The position numbers were made by a program, and so were the translations under genes. Shown piece by piece: positions 10,620-20,891 of a DNA stretch of 64,000 nucleotides. The stretch is from contig NC_058522.1 of assembly GCF_904849725.1 (NCBI RefSeq), forward strand, positions 194,823,468 through 194,887,467, written 5' to 3'. The DNA comes from Hordeum vulgare subsp. vulgare. Its lineage: Eukaryota; Streptophyta; Magnoliopsida; Poales; Poaceae. Numbering within the stretch: the stretch's first letter is position 1; every line of letters begins with the position of its first letter. The notes under the pieces are model-generated. The model did no database searches and was not told the DNA's origin. It worked only from the letters and a program-made list of their open reading frames with translations.

Positions 10620-10849
10620 TACATCCCTAATTAAGTGTGAACTAATTAATTAATTACATTAATGGCTTAATTTCATAATTGATTTGGTCAAAAAAATCCC
10701 TACTTGAACAAATTTAATTAAGTGCTTGTGTGGCTAATTAACTGCATTAATGGCTTGATTTTTCAAATTAATTTGGTGTTCGATTTCCAAATTATTTTAG
10801 CATTAATGACTAGGTACCAACAAACGAAATACAAACTCTCCTTTAGGAG

Positions 10850-11472
10850 TAGACATTCAGGAATAGATATTGGCCGACGTGGGGCTGAGACTCACATGTG
10901 AGCAGGAGAAGTAAATAAGGAAGTATAAGATAAAAAAAAAAAAGGGGGCAGCATAGGTACACTACAATCACCCAACACCATATTATCAATATAAAATCTA
11001 ATGCAAAAAATAACTTATGTATGAATTGATGATGTAAATAACTTAGGGAAACACTTCTTATCATACGTCTATCCTACGGCCATCACATTGCTGCAAAATC
11101 CTAGCCCCCCATAAATCATGCACCCACCACCTATGATTTGTGCCGTCGTTTACTCTCCTCCTGAACAATTCTCTCGTTAAAATCCAGCGTTGAGCTTGGC
11201 AACCACCACGTTGCCACTTCTCCTCCCTCCTCGCTCCTCCTACTACTTCCAACCCACCTCACCACCGCATTATAGCACTAGCCATGCTCTCTCCGACAGC
11301 GCCGTCGTGGACGCGCATCATCCCACCTCGTTGCGCCTACCCTAGTCCATTGTGCCATTGTGTCAACCCTCTCTAGGAGTCTAGGTACACAATCTCTCCC
11401 CATCAGCGTGATGCTCAACTCACCAGGCTACCCAGAGGATCATCGAGAAGGATGCACGTCCACCATCACGAG
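10850..11472. other. Non-coding stretch
   Basis: No gene is recognised. 11060-11400 is GC-richer and has frames on both strands without any domain I know. It may be the left part of the GAAGCA-rich segment that follows. Confidence 0.4.
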
Positions 11473-12771
11473 GAAGCACGGCTCTCGGCAGGCGGTTCAT
11501 GCATGCGGCAGTGTCGCTTTGTTCATGCAGCTCTGCCTCCACATTGACATCGTTCTTATCTCTTCAACCGGCGGTGAAAGGGAACACACACCATCATTAG
11601 GAAGCATGCCCATCGTTCGAAGGAAGCATGGCCATTCGCTAACAGTGCATCCATGCTGCAGCGTCGCTCTGTGCATGTCTCTCCTCTCTGATCCCTATCT
11701 GGCAGCAAAAAAAACACAACCACTATTATAAGGAAGGAAGAACGCCTACGATCTGAAGGAACCACGACCCCAAACGGATGGAAGCACCATCACCGGTGGA
11801 AGGACTATCGGCAGGAAGCACGAACACCATCTAAAAGAAGCATGGCCACCACACGGATCATTGACGGTGGTGCATCATGACTGCATATGTTATGTTTTGT
11901 TATATGGAAGCAAATTGGGATTGTTCTGGATGCATATTCGAATATAGGTTGAAATGATATTCCAATCGGTTCAAACCAACACATCAGTTATAGTAGTAAA
12001 TAATTAGGAATATATTTGGAAACAAATATTTGTTTTGTTGGATGCAATATAAGGCATCAGATGATAACCGATGAAGCTCTACTTATTTTTGAATATGATG
12101 TGACTCCAGTTCACATGTAATGCGTTTCAACCAGCGTGAAGAAGAGTTTCATTGATACTAAAAAAAAGTTTTGCAGTACACAAAACATTACTATGTGTAA
12201 CTTGGTCTAAAAAAATGTTTGCATGAACGAGAGCCTATGCTTCCATGGCATGTGGCAAGTGTTGCCTAAGTGTACTTTTCATGTCATGTGAAAATGCTTC
12301 CATTGCCATATGAGTTGATGGAATAGAACTGAGGAATCCTTTATGGGATTTATACCTAGAATTAGGGATCTATTTCCTAGAAAAACGTATGTATGTAACG
12401 TGATTTAAGGAAGGAAACATGCAACAGGGAAGCAACGTCATCCCCGAAAAAAAAGGAAGCAACGTCCAGGGAGGAAGAAACGGATGGACAGAAAATAAAC
12501 TAAGCCAAAGAGCGGGTGGGTTGCGGGAGCAGTTACCGGCTGTAGCTAATTTCGCGTGGGCCTAAATGAGCAGATCAGGCATGAGTTATGTTTCGAATCC
12601 AGAGGCGTGAGACTAGTCTGATAGGATGCAAGCTATGTCAGTCTGATGCCTAGCTATGTCAGTCTGATGCCTAGTGTTGCCCAATAACTTATAACTAACA
12701 TGTACAAATCAATGATGTGATGCCTAGTGTTGCCCAATAACTTATAACTAACATGTATAAATCAATGATGT
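11473..12771. mobile_element. Second GAAGCA-rich segment, candidate relative of 7436-9090
   Basis: GAAGCA occurs at 11473, 11601, 11623, 11781, 11815, 11837, 11907, 12429 and 12456; TGCTTC at 12238 and 12295. A diverged direct repeat of about 148 bp covers 11473-11530 and 11623-11680 (AGGAAGCA, then GTGTCGCT / GCGTCGCT). The right side (about 12610-12690) has ACTAGTCTG, GATGC and CCTAG...GCCCA blocks that match the right end of the first segment (about 9045-9095). The shared hexamer and end suggest one family. No transposase is seen. Confidence 0.35.
12666..12771. repeat. 53-bp tandem duplication
   Basis: Units 12666-12718 and 12719-12771 are almost identical (GATGCCTAGTGTTGCCC to CAATGATGT; C/T difference in ATGTACAAA versus ATGTATAAA). 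A smaller 21-bp tandem repeat of AGCTATGTCAGTCTGATGCCT lies directly before it. Confidence 0.95.
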
Positions 12772-12885
12772 GATACGCTTCATGCATAAAGAGTAATGCA
12801 ACAATAATGTAATTTATGACTTGCATGTATGACTTGCTTATCTGAGATGGTTGCATGTCTAGAAAAAACATGCAAGTGAATTCTA

Positions 12886-13449
12886 CTTCCTCCGTTCCTA
12901 AATATAAGTCCTTTAAGAAAATTCACCAGGGGTCTACATACAGAGCAAAATAAATGAATATACACTCTTGAATAAGGCCCTGTTTGGATGTACTCAGATT
13001 ATATAATCCAGTTTTTATAATCTATTTTATCTTCAAACGAGACAGATTATGGTATAGATTATAAAAACTAAATAAACAGATTATTAAAAACCCACAATCT
13101 ACTCTACCCCAGCTAAAATCAAATTATGGATTGCTAATGACCCATTACCCTTGTAAAATTGAAGATAATTACATTCATGCTACCCCGCCCTTTTCCTTTT
13201 AAAAAAAAAACAAAGAACATAAAGGTCATTATGCAATGTAAAACTTGAATTACAATTTATATAATCTGTTTTTCAAACATGTCCATCTAAATTATTTTTA
13301 TAAACCAGATTATATAATCTATCTTCATAATCCAGATTATCATAATAGATAATCTATTACAGTTTCAAACAGGGCCTAAGTCTATATAAATCCGTATGTA
13401 GTCCACTAGTAAAACCTCTAGAAAGACTTATATTCAGGAACAGAGAGAG
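12886..13449. mobile_element. Stowaway MITE interrupted by a Tourist-like MITE
   Basis: Left end CTTCCTCCGTTCCTAAATAT; right end ATATTCAGGAACAGAGAGAG. TA on both sides (12884-12885, 13450-13451). Removing the inner element rejoins ACTCTTGAATAA with GTCTATATAAATCCG, matching the body of this Stowaway family seen elsewhere in the window. Confidence 0.85.
12976..13376. mobile_element. Tourist/PIF-Harbinger-like MITE (401 bp)
   Basis: Ends GGCCCTGTTTG and CAAACAGGGCC form an exact 11-bp inverted repeat, with the 3-bp target duplication TAA on both sides (12973-12975, 13377-13379). Imperfect palindromic ATTATATAATC blocks lie inside both ends. TSD length and terminal motif fit the PIF/Harbinger-Tourist class better than Stowaway. 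Confidence 0.85.
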
Positions 13450-13451
13450 TA

Positions 13452-13826
13452 GTTATCTAGAAATAGAAGACGTGGTGAAACTCAAATAAAAATAACAACA
13501 TGCATAATAAGAAAGCCTATTTCTGTCATCTACACTGCGTGATTCTTTTGCGTGGAAACCCATTTAGAAGTTAGCTTTACAACATACAGAGGCCATCTCA
13601 ACATTCTAAGTTTGAACACAAGAGTAGCTAAACAGTAGTTTTAAATTGTGTGTTTACAACCACAATGACAGGATAAGTTATCTTAAAAACATATATAATC
13701 AAAGAACTAGAGACAAGTTACCAGGCACCAGCCGATGCATCCTCAAGCCTTATCTCAAGTTGAGTACACCTGTCTTACCTAGAGTTCAATCAGATTGTCA
13801 CCATCAACACCATTCCTCTCGCTGTC
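13452..13826 (-). other. Region downstream of the BRIP-like gene (3' UTR expected here)
   Basis: Directly 3' of the stop codon on the minus strand. A clear polyadenylation signal was not fixed by eye. A diverged short duplication is visible: GGTAAGACAG occurs at the stop codon and again about 45 bases further on the minus strand. The first copy looks like a consensus splice donor, so an intron at or just after the stop cannot be excluded. Confidence 0.4.
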
Positions 13827-14439
13827 TTACCTCGAGTTTAGATCAAATTCCCCCGATCGCCGCCACTCCTCTTGCATATCAGAGTTCCCATTATCTGGCT
13901 CATTCTCATCATTGAGGAAATCCTCGGATGGATCATCATCATCCCTTTGAGTGTTTTCCCATCCATCTTCAACATGTTCTTGTGCCATGTCATGACTAGG
14001 ACCATCATCGCCTTGGGAAGCAGCAGAATTGGCCCTCAAAGGGCCATGACCAATCACCTCAGGGTGTGGTTGGGCTTCCACTCGAGCATGCTCAACCATC
14101 GCCATACGCATCTTAGCTTCAGCAGCTTCACGGCCTGCTTTCTCCCTAGATTCTATCTCTGCTCTTAGTTCCATCGAAGCCTGCTTCTCCTCCTGTAACA
14201 AAGCCTGCTCTAGCATGAGTCGCTCCTCCGACCGAAACTCACCGATGGCCCTTTTCTTGGTCATTATGTTGTATGCCAACACTTGCTTCTCAAAAGTTGT
14301 TGTGAACTCAGCAATTTTTACCAGAATGTTATGATCCCATTGCTGAAGACGAGAGGGAATCTGGCCAGTTGCATCGCTGTCAAGGATCCTGTCATCTTCT
14401 TCAGCCTCGTAGTCAGCAACAACATGGTAAGGCAATAAC
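13827..14439 (-). CDS. BRIP: BRIP-like GLTSCR1-domain protein, exon 2
   Basis: Minus-strand coding exon of 613 nt ending in TAA (13827-13829). It starts with the last base of a split Arg codon and continues LLPYHVVADYEAEEDDRI, the second half of the GLTSCR1-type domain. Then come WDHNILVKIAEF and an Arg/Glu-rich coiled coil (about residues 190-245 of the 345-residue protein), and a very acidic C-tail ending GEFDLNSR. Arabidopsis relatives (BRIP1/BRIP2) are subunits of BRAHMA-containing SWI/SNF complexes in the nucleus; this role is inferred by family. The acceptor (minus strand TCAG|G) is at 14440/14439 after a pyrimidine-rich stretch. The frame stays open upstream to 14495, but that part is intronic because exon 1 joins exactly here. 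The stop codon overlaps a donor-like AG|GTAAGA. Confidence 0.9.
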
Positions 14440-14675
14440 CTGATTTTTGCGGCAAAGGAACAGAGTATATCAGTACCTTTGGGTAGGGAAGTCAAGTGGA
14501 AAAAACCTTTGAGAAGTGTTACTGGTTGAAACTGCTCGCCTAACTCTAAACAATGGTTAGCACGATTTAAGAGGTGTTCCGAGTTCTGACAGGAATGTAT
14601 TATTCCTTTTGTAATGTTGACTCATAAATTAAGTAACATGTTGCAACTTTAATATACTCCCTCCGCTCCTAAATA

Positions 14676-14788
14676 CTCCCTTCGTCCGGAAATACTTGTT
14701 GGAGGAATGGATGTAACTAGATCTATTTTATTTCTAGATACATCCATTATTATCCACTTTTGTGACAAGTAATTCCGGACGGAGGGAG
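14676..14788. mobile_element. Inner Stowaway MITE (113 bp)
   Basis: Ends CTCCCTTCGTCCGGAAATAC and AATTCCGGACGGAGGGAG, TA on both sides (14674-14675, 14789-14790). Same family as 57399-57510, which is also inside a larger Stowaway. Confidence 0.9.
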
Positions 14789-14912
14789 TAGAAGTCTTTT
14801 TTGAGATTCTACTATGGACTACATACAGAGCAAAATGAGTGAATTTACACTCTAAAATATGACTATATACATCCGTATGCAGTCCATACTAAAATCTTTA
14901 AAAAGACTTATA

Positions 14913-15075
14913 CTCCCTCCGTTCCTAAATATAAGACCTTTTAGAGATTGCACTATGGACTGCATACGGAGCAAAATGAAATGAGTGAATGTATACTCTA
15001 AAACAAGTCTATATACATCCGTATCTAGACCATTTTGAAATCTCTAGAAGGTCTTATATTTAGGAACGGAGGTGG
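14913..15075. mobile_element. Inner Stowaway MITE (163 bp)
   Basis: Starts CTCCCTCCGTTCCTAAATAT and ends ATATTTAGGAACGGAGGTGG, TA on both sides (14911-14912, 15076-15077). The terminal repeats are long and near perfect. It is related to its host MITE, so this is a family member inserted in a sibling. Confidence 0.85.
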
Positions 15076-15096
15076 TATTTAGGAACGGAGGGAGTA

Positions 15097-15669
15097 TCAG
15101 ACTATGCATGCAATTAAACACGCCAAATCATTTTCTTCACATAAATAATATATATATCACATCTTCCTAAAGTCATGCTTTTGTCGAAAAGCAAAAGGAA
15201 TGTAGAACCAAATTTTTAAGTGAAAGGGCTATTCCAGGACATCCCCTCACATCCTATCCACTTTTACAACTGAAAATGCCCACAGTAGCCCCTGAACTAC
15301 CTTGAGAGTGAAATGAACAACTAAAAGTTAACCCCTTGGCACAATACCAACCTGGTTTTTGTTGATAACTGTGGCCAACTACTTGGGCAGTTAATGCTGA
15401 GTCAGAAGATTAATTAGCCCAAACAGGTTATTCATGGCACAGTGACCATGTAGACAAGGAGCGCAATGGGATAACTTGGCAAAGGGTCCGAGCAGTGGGG
15501 ATAGGGCACTCACCCTCAACAACCAGCACCAGGGGTCATCTCTGTCAGGAATAATTGCTCCAAAGCTTACAAAACTTAGGTCACAGGCTAGTCTATAGGT
15601 AACAGACTAGGCTAAGAAACATATCTCCTCCTTCCTAACAAACCGTGTCTATTTTTTCAAACTGGACTA
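15097..15669. other. Intronic stretch without recognised features
   Basis: No coding or repeat signal recognised by eye. It is part of the BRIP-like intron. Confidence 0.5.
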
Positions 15670-15903
15670 CTACCTCCGTCCTGGTTTATTAATCCCATCG
15701 TATTTGGAGTGATACTTTGACCATGATTTTAACTTATCAAATATAAGTTCTACATAGAAAAATATTATTATCGGAAACTATATACAAATACGAATCCAAT
15801 GATATAATATTTGGTGACATTGCATTAACATTTTGATAGTTAAATCTATGGTCAAAATTTGGCACAAAATACAATGGAGACCAATATACCAGGACGGAGG
15901 TAG
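15670..15903. mobile_element. Stowaway MITE (234 bp)
   Basis: Ends CTACCTCCGTCCTGGTTTAT and ATATACCAGGACGGAGGTAG form a long inverted repeat, TA on both sides (15668-15669, 15904-15905). The family is distinct from the CTCCCTCCGTTCC group. Confidence 0.9.
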
Positions 15904-16074
15904 TAATATCTTTGCCTGATACGACAGTTCTCTTCCTAACACAGCGCCACTCCGGCCACCACAGCCACCAAGACGGCCACCACTACGCCACTCCACTGCC
16001 AGCCGTGCTTCTCCCCTGCAACACCGTGGTTTCCCCCAGGTTTTTCCATTCCAAGGTATGTTCGTGAGGGCCTT

Positions 16075-18009
16075 GTGCTCTCGCTCTTCCCGCAACTGGC
16101 TGGAGATCCAGATCCGCCGCACCCGGCGAGTTGCCCTGCCTCTTCGGCCTCCGTCCCGAACTCCCTCCCTAAAGAGCCGCATGTCGTTGCTGCTTCCGAA
16201 GAGTCAGGCCCAATCAAGAAGGTTCGCTTTGCTGCTGCTGAAGATCTGCAGCTTCTAGATACTCGGAGGAACATCCATGACGCTCCCAAGCCTTGCCTCA
16301 AGACGGCCTTGTCTGCGGCCTTCAAGGCCGACCGGGGTGGACTGCGCACTCCTGCATCCTCAAGCCTTATGCCGTGTCGCGTGTCTTCAATTGAGCCACC
16401 GAGTCCGGAAGCCAGCTCAGAGGAGGGTTGGGTGCTCGTTCGAGCTCCAAACCGGTGGAGAGCCCTGTCTCCCAAACACCGCCATCCAAGATGATGGTCC
16501 CCGCCTTCTTATTCCCCTCCATCAGGCAGAAGCTTTGTCAAACACCACCGCCGAACCTACCATCGATGCCTCAGCCAGGACACTGCAAGGTTGACTACCC
16601 CGACCCTACAAATGTCTGATCTGTCGACGGAGTGGGCACCGTGCCCGTCAGTGCACCAGCAAGTCGCCACCACCTCCACAAGAACGCCTCCCGTCTCCAC
16701 CGACACTGCTGATGCCCCCACCGGCTATTGCTAATGGAAGGTTTCAGGCCCTCTTCCGCGGCGTGGATCCATGCGCTCCCTCTAGACGTACTGATGGTCG
16801 GCGCCGAGAAGGCAGGGCCAATCGTGGCTATCATGATGATGACCGAAGCCGTGGCCTGGAGCACCTGATCCATGACGCCTGAATCATCAACAGCAGCTGG
16901 GTGCAACGCCTCCCCGACGTTGTTGTCATCCCAGCTTCGGACAGGAGGCTCACAGACCGCCCAGCTGACAGGCCGGCAAGTTGCACGCGCTCTAGTGCAA
17001 GAGCAGCCAGCCCACGCAGCGAAGAAAACTGCGGAAGATCGCCGCCGCCTTGCACCCGCACCACATTCAGAGATATCATTGTGTTGTGCCCTTCCTCGCC
17101 TGCCCCTGCGAACCATGGAAGACCGTCCCCACCATCCCCCCGCACTACATACCGGGACATCATCGAGCTGCAGCCAACCCCGACTGCACCTGACTGGCTA
17201 TGTCGCGTGGCGCCGTGCCTGGGCTCGCAAGAGCTGCAGGCGGGTGCGCCACCGGGCTGGCCTGCTCAGTCACCGTCTTGTCTGCTGCAGCGTGCCACCT
17301 CCCCGATTCGAAGCTCCCTCTCACCGCCCCATGAGCATGACGTCTACTGTGACTCTGGTAACGAGCCAAGCACGCCTATCTTCGTGCCTCGTCCTGCTGA
17401 ATCCCAGGTGCTCCTCAACGTTGGTCAAGCACGTGAGATGCCCGGGGAGCCGTCCCCTGACTCGGCGCTCTTCACCCCAGTCCCGTCTACAACCCGGAGG
17501 CAGAACCACCGGAGCCGACCACTCTGATCTTCATCTCGATGTCCAGCCCAGCTGGGGACAGGCCCGCGGTTCACTCGCCGCTGTTCGTCACTTGTGCTCC
17601 AGCCCTGCTGCCTCCTCCAAGCTCTACACCGCCCAGGCCACCCAAGACAAAGAGGAAAACACCCGCTGGAGTGTCGGGCTTCAACCTCACCCGCAGTAGC
17701 CCGTGGTTTCAAGCAAAGAAGAGGACGATGCCGGTGGCACAGATGGCAGAGAGGCTCCTTTGTCAACGCATGGGCATCATCGACGAGGGCCAAGAAGTTA
17801 CAGAAGACACCATTAGCAAGTCTGTTGCCATGTTTCATGGGCAGCTCCCTGACATCACAGTGTCGGCCCTCCGGGCCCTCTTCAACCTGGACTGCGACCT
17901 GGCAAAGGCAGTGGAGGATGCCTTGATGGAGCATGGCGGCAGCGCTGGAACAGAGCTGCAGACCGCGAATGGAGATGCCGACGGCAAGACTGGACTGTCC
18001 GGTCCCTGA
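16075..18009 (+). pseudogene. LINE ORF1, broken
   Basis: ORF1 proteins of plant LINEs bind the element RNA. Here a first piece (16075-16494) carries KKVRFAAAEDLQLL. A CCHC knuckle (CLICRRSGHRARQC, 16613-16654) lies in another frame, which continues through a TGA near 16879 into a Pro/Ser/Thr-rich region to 17527, with two similar TFRDII/TYRDII blocks. The C-terminal piece (17539-18009, another frame) has the helical end typical of this family (MAERLLCQRMGI ... LRALFNLD). At least two frame changes and one stop mean no full ORF1 product. Confidence 0.75.
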
Positions 18010-18306
18010 AGAAGTAGCTAGTTCTTTATGTTAGCTAAGACCCAATGTATCTTTCTGTTTGTGTGTGTACGCCTGTTTCTGGCTGTTGATGAAGATAGCC
18101 ACCCCATATGGCCCTGGCAAGGCGAGTGTGTGTGACCTGTGCCTGCTGCTGTCCCCTGAAGATGAAATGTAATCGCTACAGCTCCTGCTACCTGATGTTG
18201 CTCAAAGGAATGTGCCTCACTTGTTCATGTCAATTTGCTCCTGCTATGTCCCACTTATGCCTGTTGCAGCTTGCAGTTTCTCAATCGTCGTATCTCAAGT
18301 CCCAAT

Positions 18307-18446
18307 ATGTGTGAACAAAACATGTGTATTCTGAACTCGAACGTCCGTGGTTTGAATTGCCCCAACCGACGAGCTACCATCCGGGAAACCATCGCAGCTA
18401 CACCTTGCCACCTTATCTGCTTACAAGAAACCAAGCTTGAGCACAT
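18307..18446 (+). pseudogene. LINE ORF2 endonuclease, only the N-terminus left
   Basis: The frame begins MCEQNMCILNSNVRGLN and runs to ICLQETKLEH. NVRGLN (substrate-binding Asn) and QETK (catalytic Glu) are the first two conserved APE-type endonuclease motifs. The rest of the domain, including the DFN and SDH motifs, is missing: the sequence passes straight into the region before reverse transcriptase in another frame near 18446. Confidence 0.8.
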
Positions 18447-20796
18447 TTCGACGACCTGCTTGGCTCCACGGTGTCTCGAGAGTGCACCCTCGACCTCTCA
18501 GACCTCATCACGCCGGCCAGCCTAGACGACCTCGATGCGCCCTTTTGCGCAGAGGAGATTTGGCAGGCGGTAAAGCGGTTGACAGCGCGCAAGGCATCAG
18601 GACCGGATGGCTACACCGCCGAATTCCTGCACGCCTGCTGGCCCATTGTTCGACAGGACTTCCTCGACGTGTTCCAGCAGCTGTACGTGCTAAGGGGACG
18701 AGGTGTCAGCTCCCTGAACCAGGCCCTCCTCATGCTGATCCCCAAGCGCGCGGACACGACTGGCCTTGCTGATTACAGGCCCATAAGCCTGATCCATCTC
18801 GTGGCCAAGGTCTTCGCGAAGGTCCTGTCGCTACGCCTCGCCCCCAAGCTCAATGACCTCGTCAGCGCAAACCAGAACGCGTTCATCCCAGGGCGCAGCC
18901 TGCACGACAACTTCATCCTCATGTGGCAATCTGCGCGCCTGCTACACCAACTTGGAGCCCCGCGCGTGCTTCTGAAGCTGGACCTAGCACGCGCCTTCGA
19001 CTCGATCAGCTGGGCGTTCCTCTTCGAAGTCTTGCGCCAATACGGCTTTGGCGACCGCTTCCTGGACTGGCTGGCGATTCTTCTCTCAACAGCCAGCACC
19101 AAGGTGCTCTTAAACGGCACGCCTGGCCCCGCCATCTGGCACCGCCGCGGTCTACGACAAGGCGACCCCCTGTCGCCCCAGCTCTTCGTCCTCGCGGTGG
19201 ACACCCTAGGGCGCCTGCTGCACCGCGCCACCGAGCTCGGCATCCTGCAGCAACTGCACCCCCGCCGCTCACTTCCCGTCGTCTCGCTCTACGCCGACGA
19301 CGTGATTCTCTTCTACCACCCCTCGCGCGGCGAAATCGAGGCAGTAAAGAGCATCCTGCAACTCTTCGGGCACGCCTCTGGACTCCAGGTTAACTTCCTG
19401 AAGAGCTCTGCCACGCTGATTCGCTGCGACCCTGTCGCGGCCGCGCCCGTTGTCGACCTGCTTGGGTGCCCCATTGTGGACCTGCCCATCACCTATCTGG
19501 GCATCCCATTGACAATCCGGCGCCCAACTGCAGCCCAGCTACAGCCCGTCGTCGACAGGACCGCCGGCATGCTCCCGTGCTGGAAGGCGCACCTCATGAA
19601 CAAGGTTGGTCGCCTCGCATTTGTTAAAGCTGTCCTGAGCGCGATCCCTATTCACCAGCTAGCACCGCCGAAAAAGACAGTCAAAGCGCTGGTGAAAATC
19701 CAGCGGGGGTTCCTATGGGCAGGGCGCGCTGATGCCAATGGTGGCAACTGCCATGTCAATTGGCAGCGTGTCGCGCGCCCAATCTCATTGGGTGGCCTCG
19801 GCGTCCGCGAACTGGAGCGCTCCGGCCTTGCGCTGCGCATGCGCTGGCTGTGGTTCAGCCGCACTGATAACACCAGATCATGGAGTGGCCTCAACCTGCA
19901 ATTCTCGGCGGAGGAGCGCGACTTCTTCGCCTCCACCACCATGCAGCTCGGCAACGGCCAGCAGGCCCTTATGTGGGAAGACAGATGGCTTGAGGGGCGT
20001 GCCATCCGCGAAATCGCGCCCCTGCTGCATGCATGCATCCCCAAGCACCGGCGCAAGCTACGGACCGTGGCCGACGGGCTGCAAGCTCACAAATGGGCAC
20101 GGGATAATCATGGCATGCTTGGGATCCAAGAGGTTGGCCAATACCTACAGCTCTGGCACAAGATCGAACACACGACGCTCTCCAATGAGCCTGATCACCT
20201 GCTATGGAAGTGGACTGCAAGCGGCACTTATACCGCGCAATCGGCCTACAAAGCTACCTTCCACGGCTCCATCTCATGCGATGCCTGGAAACTCACCTGG
20301 AAGTGTTGGGCGCCGCCGCGCGTCCATTTCTTCCACTGGCTCGCCCAGCTCGATCGCTGCTGGACGGCTGACCGGCTAGCCAGAAGAGGGTTACAGCATC
20401 CCCCACGGTGCCCCCCTATGCGACCAGGAACCAGAAACCATGCACCACCTCCTCCTCGCCTGCCCATTCTCCCGGCAAGTTTGGCACGAGGCCCTGGCCT
20501 GGCTGAGGATGCCCTATCGCCCACCCGATTGCGAGGAATCACTCAATGCTTGGTGGACCACCGCGAGGCGGACTAGGCCGAAGCTAATGCGCAAAGGCCT
20601 CGCATCCATGACCCTGCTCGTGCCTTGGATGACATGGAAGCACAGAAATGACTGCGTGTTTGACAGAGGCCGCCCCTCGACCACTAGCCTGCTAGCGAAG
20701 ATCAAGGAGGAAGCAGCGCTTTGGCCAGAGCCGGCGCACAAGGCCTCAAAGCCGCGATACCACAGACCTGGGACGTCCACTGATTTTCTTTCCTAG
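18447..20796 (+). pseudogene. LINE ORF2 reverse transcriptase and C-terminal zinc finger
   Basis: One long frame to 20576 carries the reverse transcriptase: KASGPDG, the LIPK...DYRPISL region, motif A (KLDLARAFDS), motif B (GLRQGDPLSP) and motif C (YADDV at 19290-19304). The C-terminal zf-RVT region starts at about 20290. A frame break near 20400-20440 moves the remaining MHHLLLACPF...W part into the frame ending at 20796. No stop interrupts the catalytic part. In an intact element it primes cDNA synthesis at a nicked target; here the endonuclease is deleted. Confidence 0.85.
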
Positions 20797-20891
20797 CCCT
20801 GTAACCTCCTAGGAGGATTGTAACTCAAACCCCTATCTTTTCAATGAAATGAAACGCAAAAGTCTTTTGCGTTTTCTCGAAAAACACCTTC

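Larger units (their letters stand above)
10266..10846. repeat. Tandem segmental duplication, copy B (split by nested MITEs)
   Basis: Partner of copy A at a period of about 680 bp. It is interrupted at ATTATCTA|CATCCC by the 10309-10619 Stowaway pair, while copy A reads straight through that site. The insertion therefore came after the duplication. Confidence 0.75.
14657..15094. mobile_element. Outer Stowaway MITE hosting two other MITEs
   Basis: Left end CTCCCTCCGCTCCTAAATA; right end TATTTAGGAACGGAGGGAG. TA on both sides (14655-14656, 15095-15096). One MITE is inserted near the left end and another near the right end. Between them the body reads AGAAGTCTTTTTTGAG ... AAAAAGACTTATA. Confidence 0.85.
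15950..20884 (+). mobile_element. LINE (non-LTR retrotransposon) with deleted endonuclease
   Basis: Order on the plus strand: ORF1 nucleic-acid-binding region, an endonuclease start, reverse transcriptase, zinc-finger RVT tail, and a 3' tail ending CAATGAAATGAAACGCAAAA ... CTCGAAAA at 20884. The 5' boundary is uncertain (about 15910-15950). No target duplication was recognised. It lies in sense opposite to the host gene. Confidence 0.85.

Noticed and set aside
14440..14495. Treating 14495 as the true start of a 222-residue protein
   Set aside because: The first 18 codons are intronic: the exact join of exon 1 to 14439 rebuilds the conserved domain.
16872..17699. Open frame of 275 codons in LINE ORF1
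   Set aside because: The neighbouring frame carries the CCHC knuckle and the repeated RDII blocks, so this one is the shadow.
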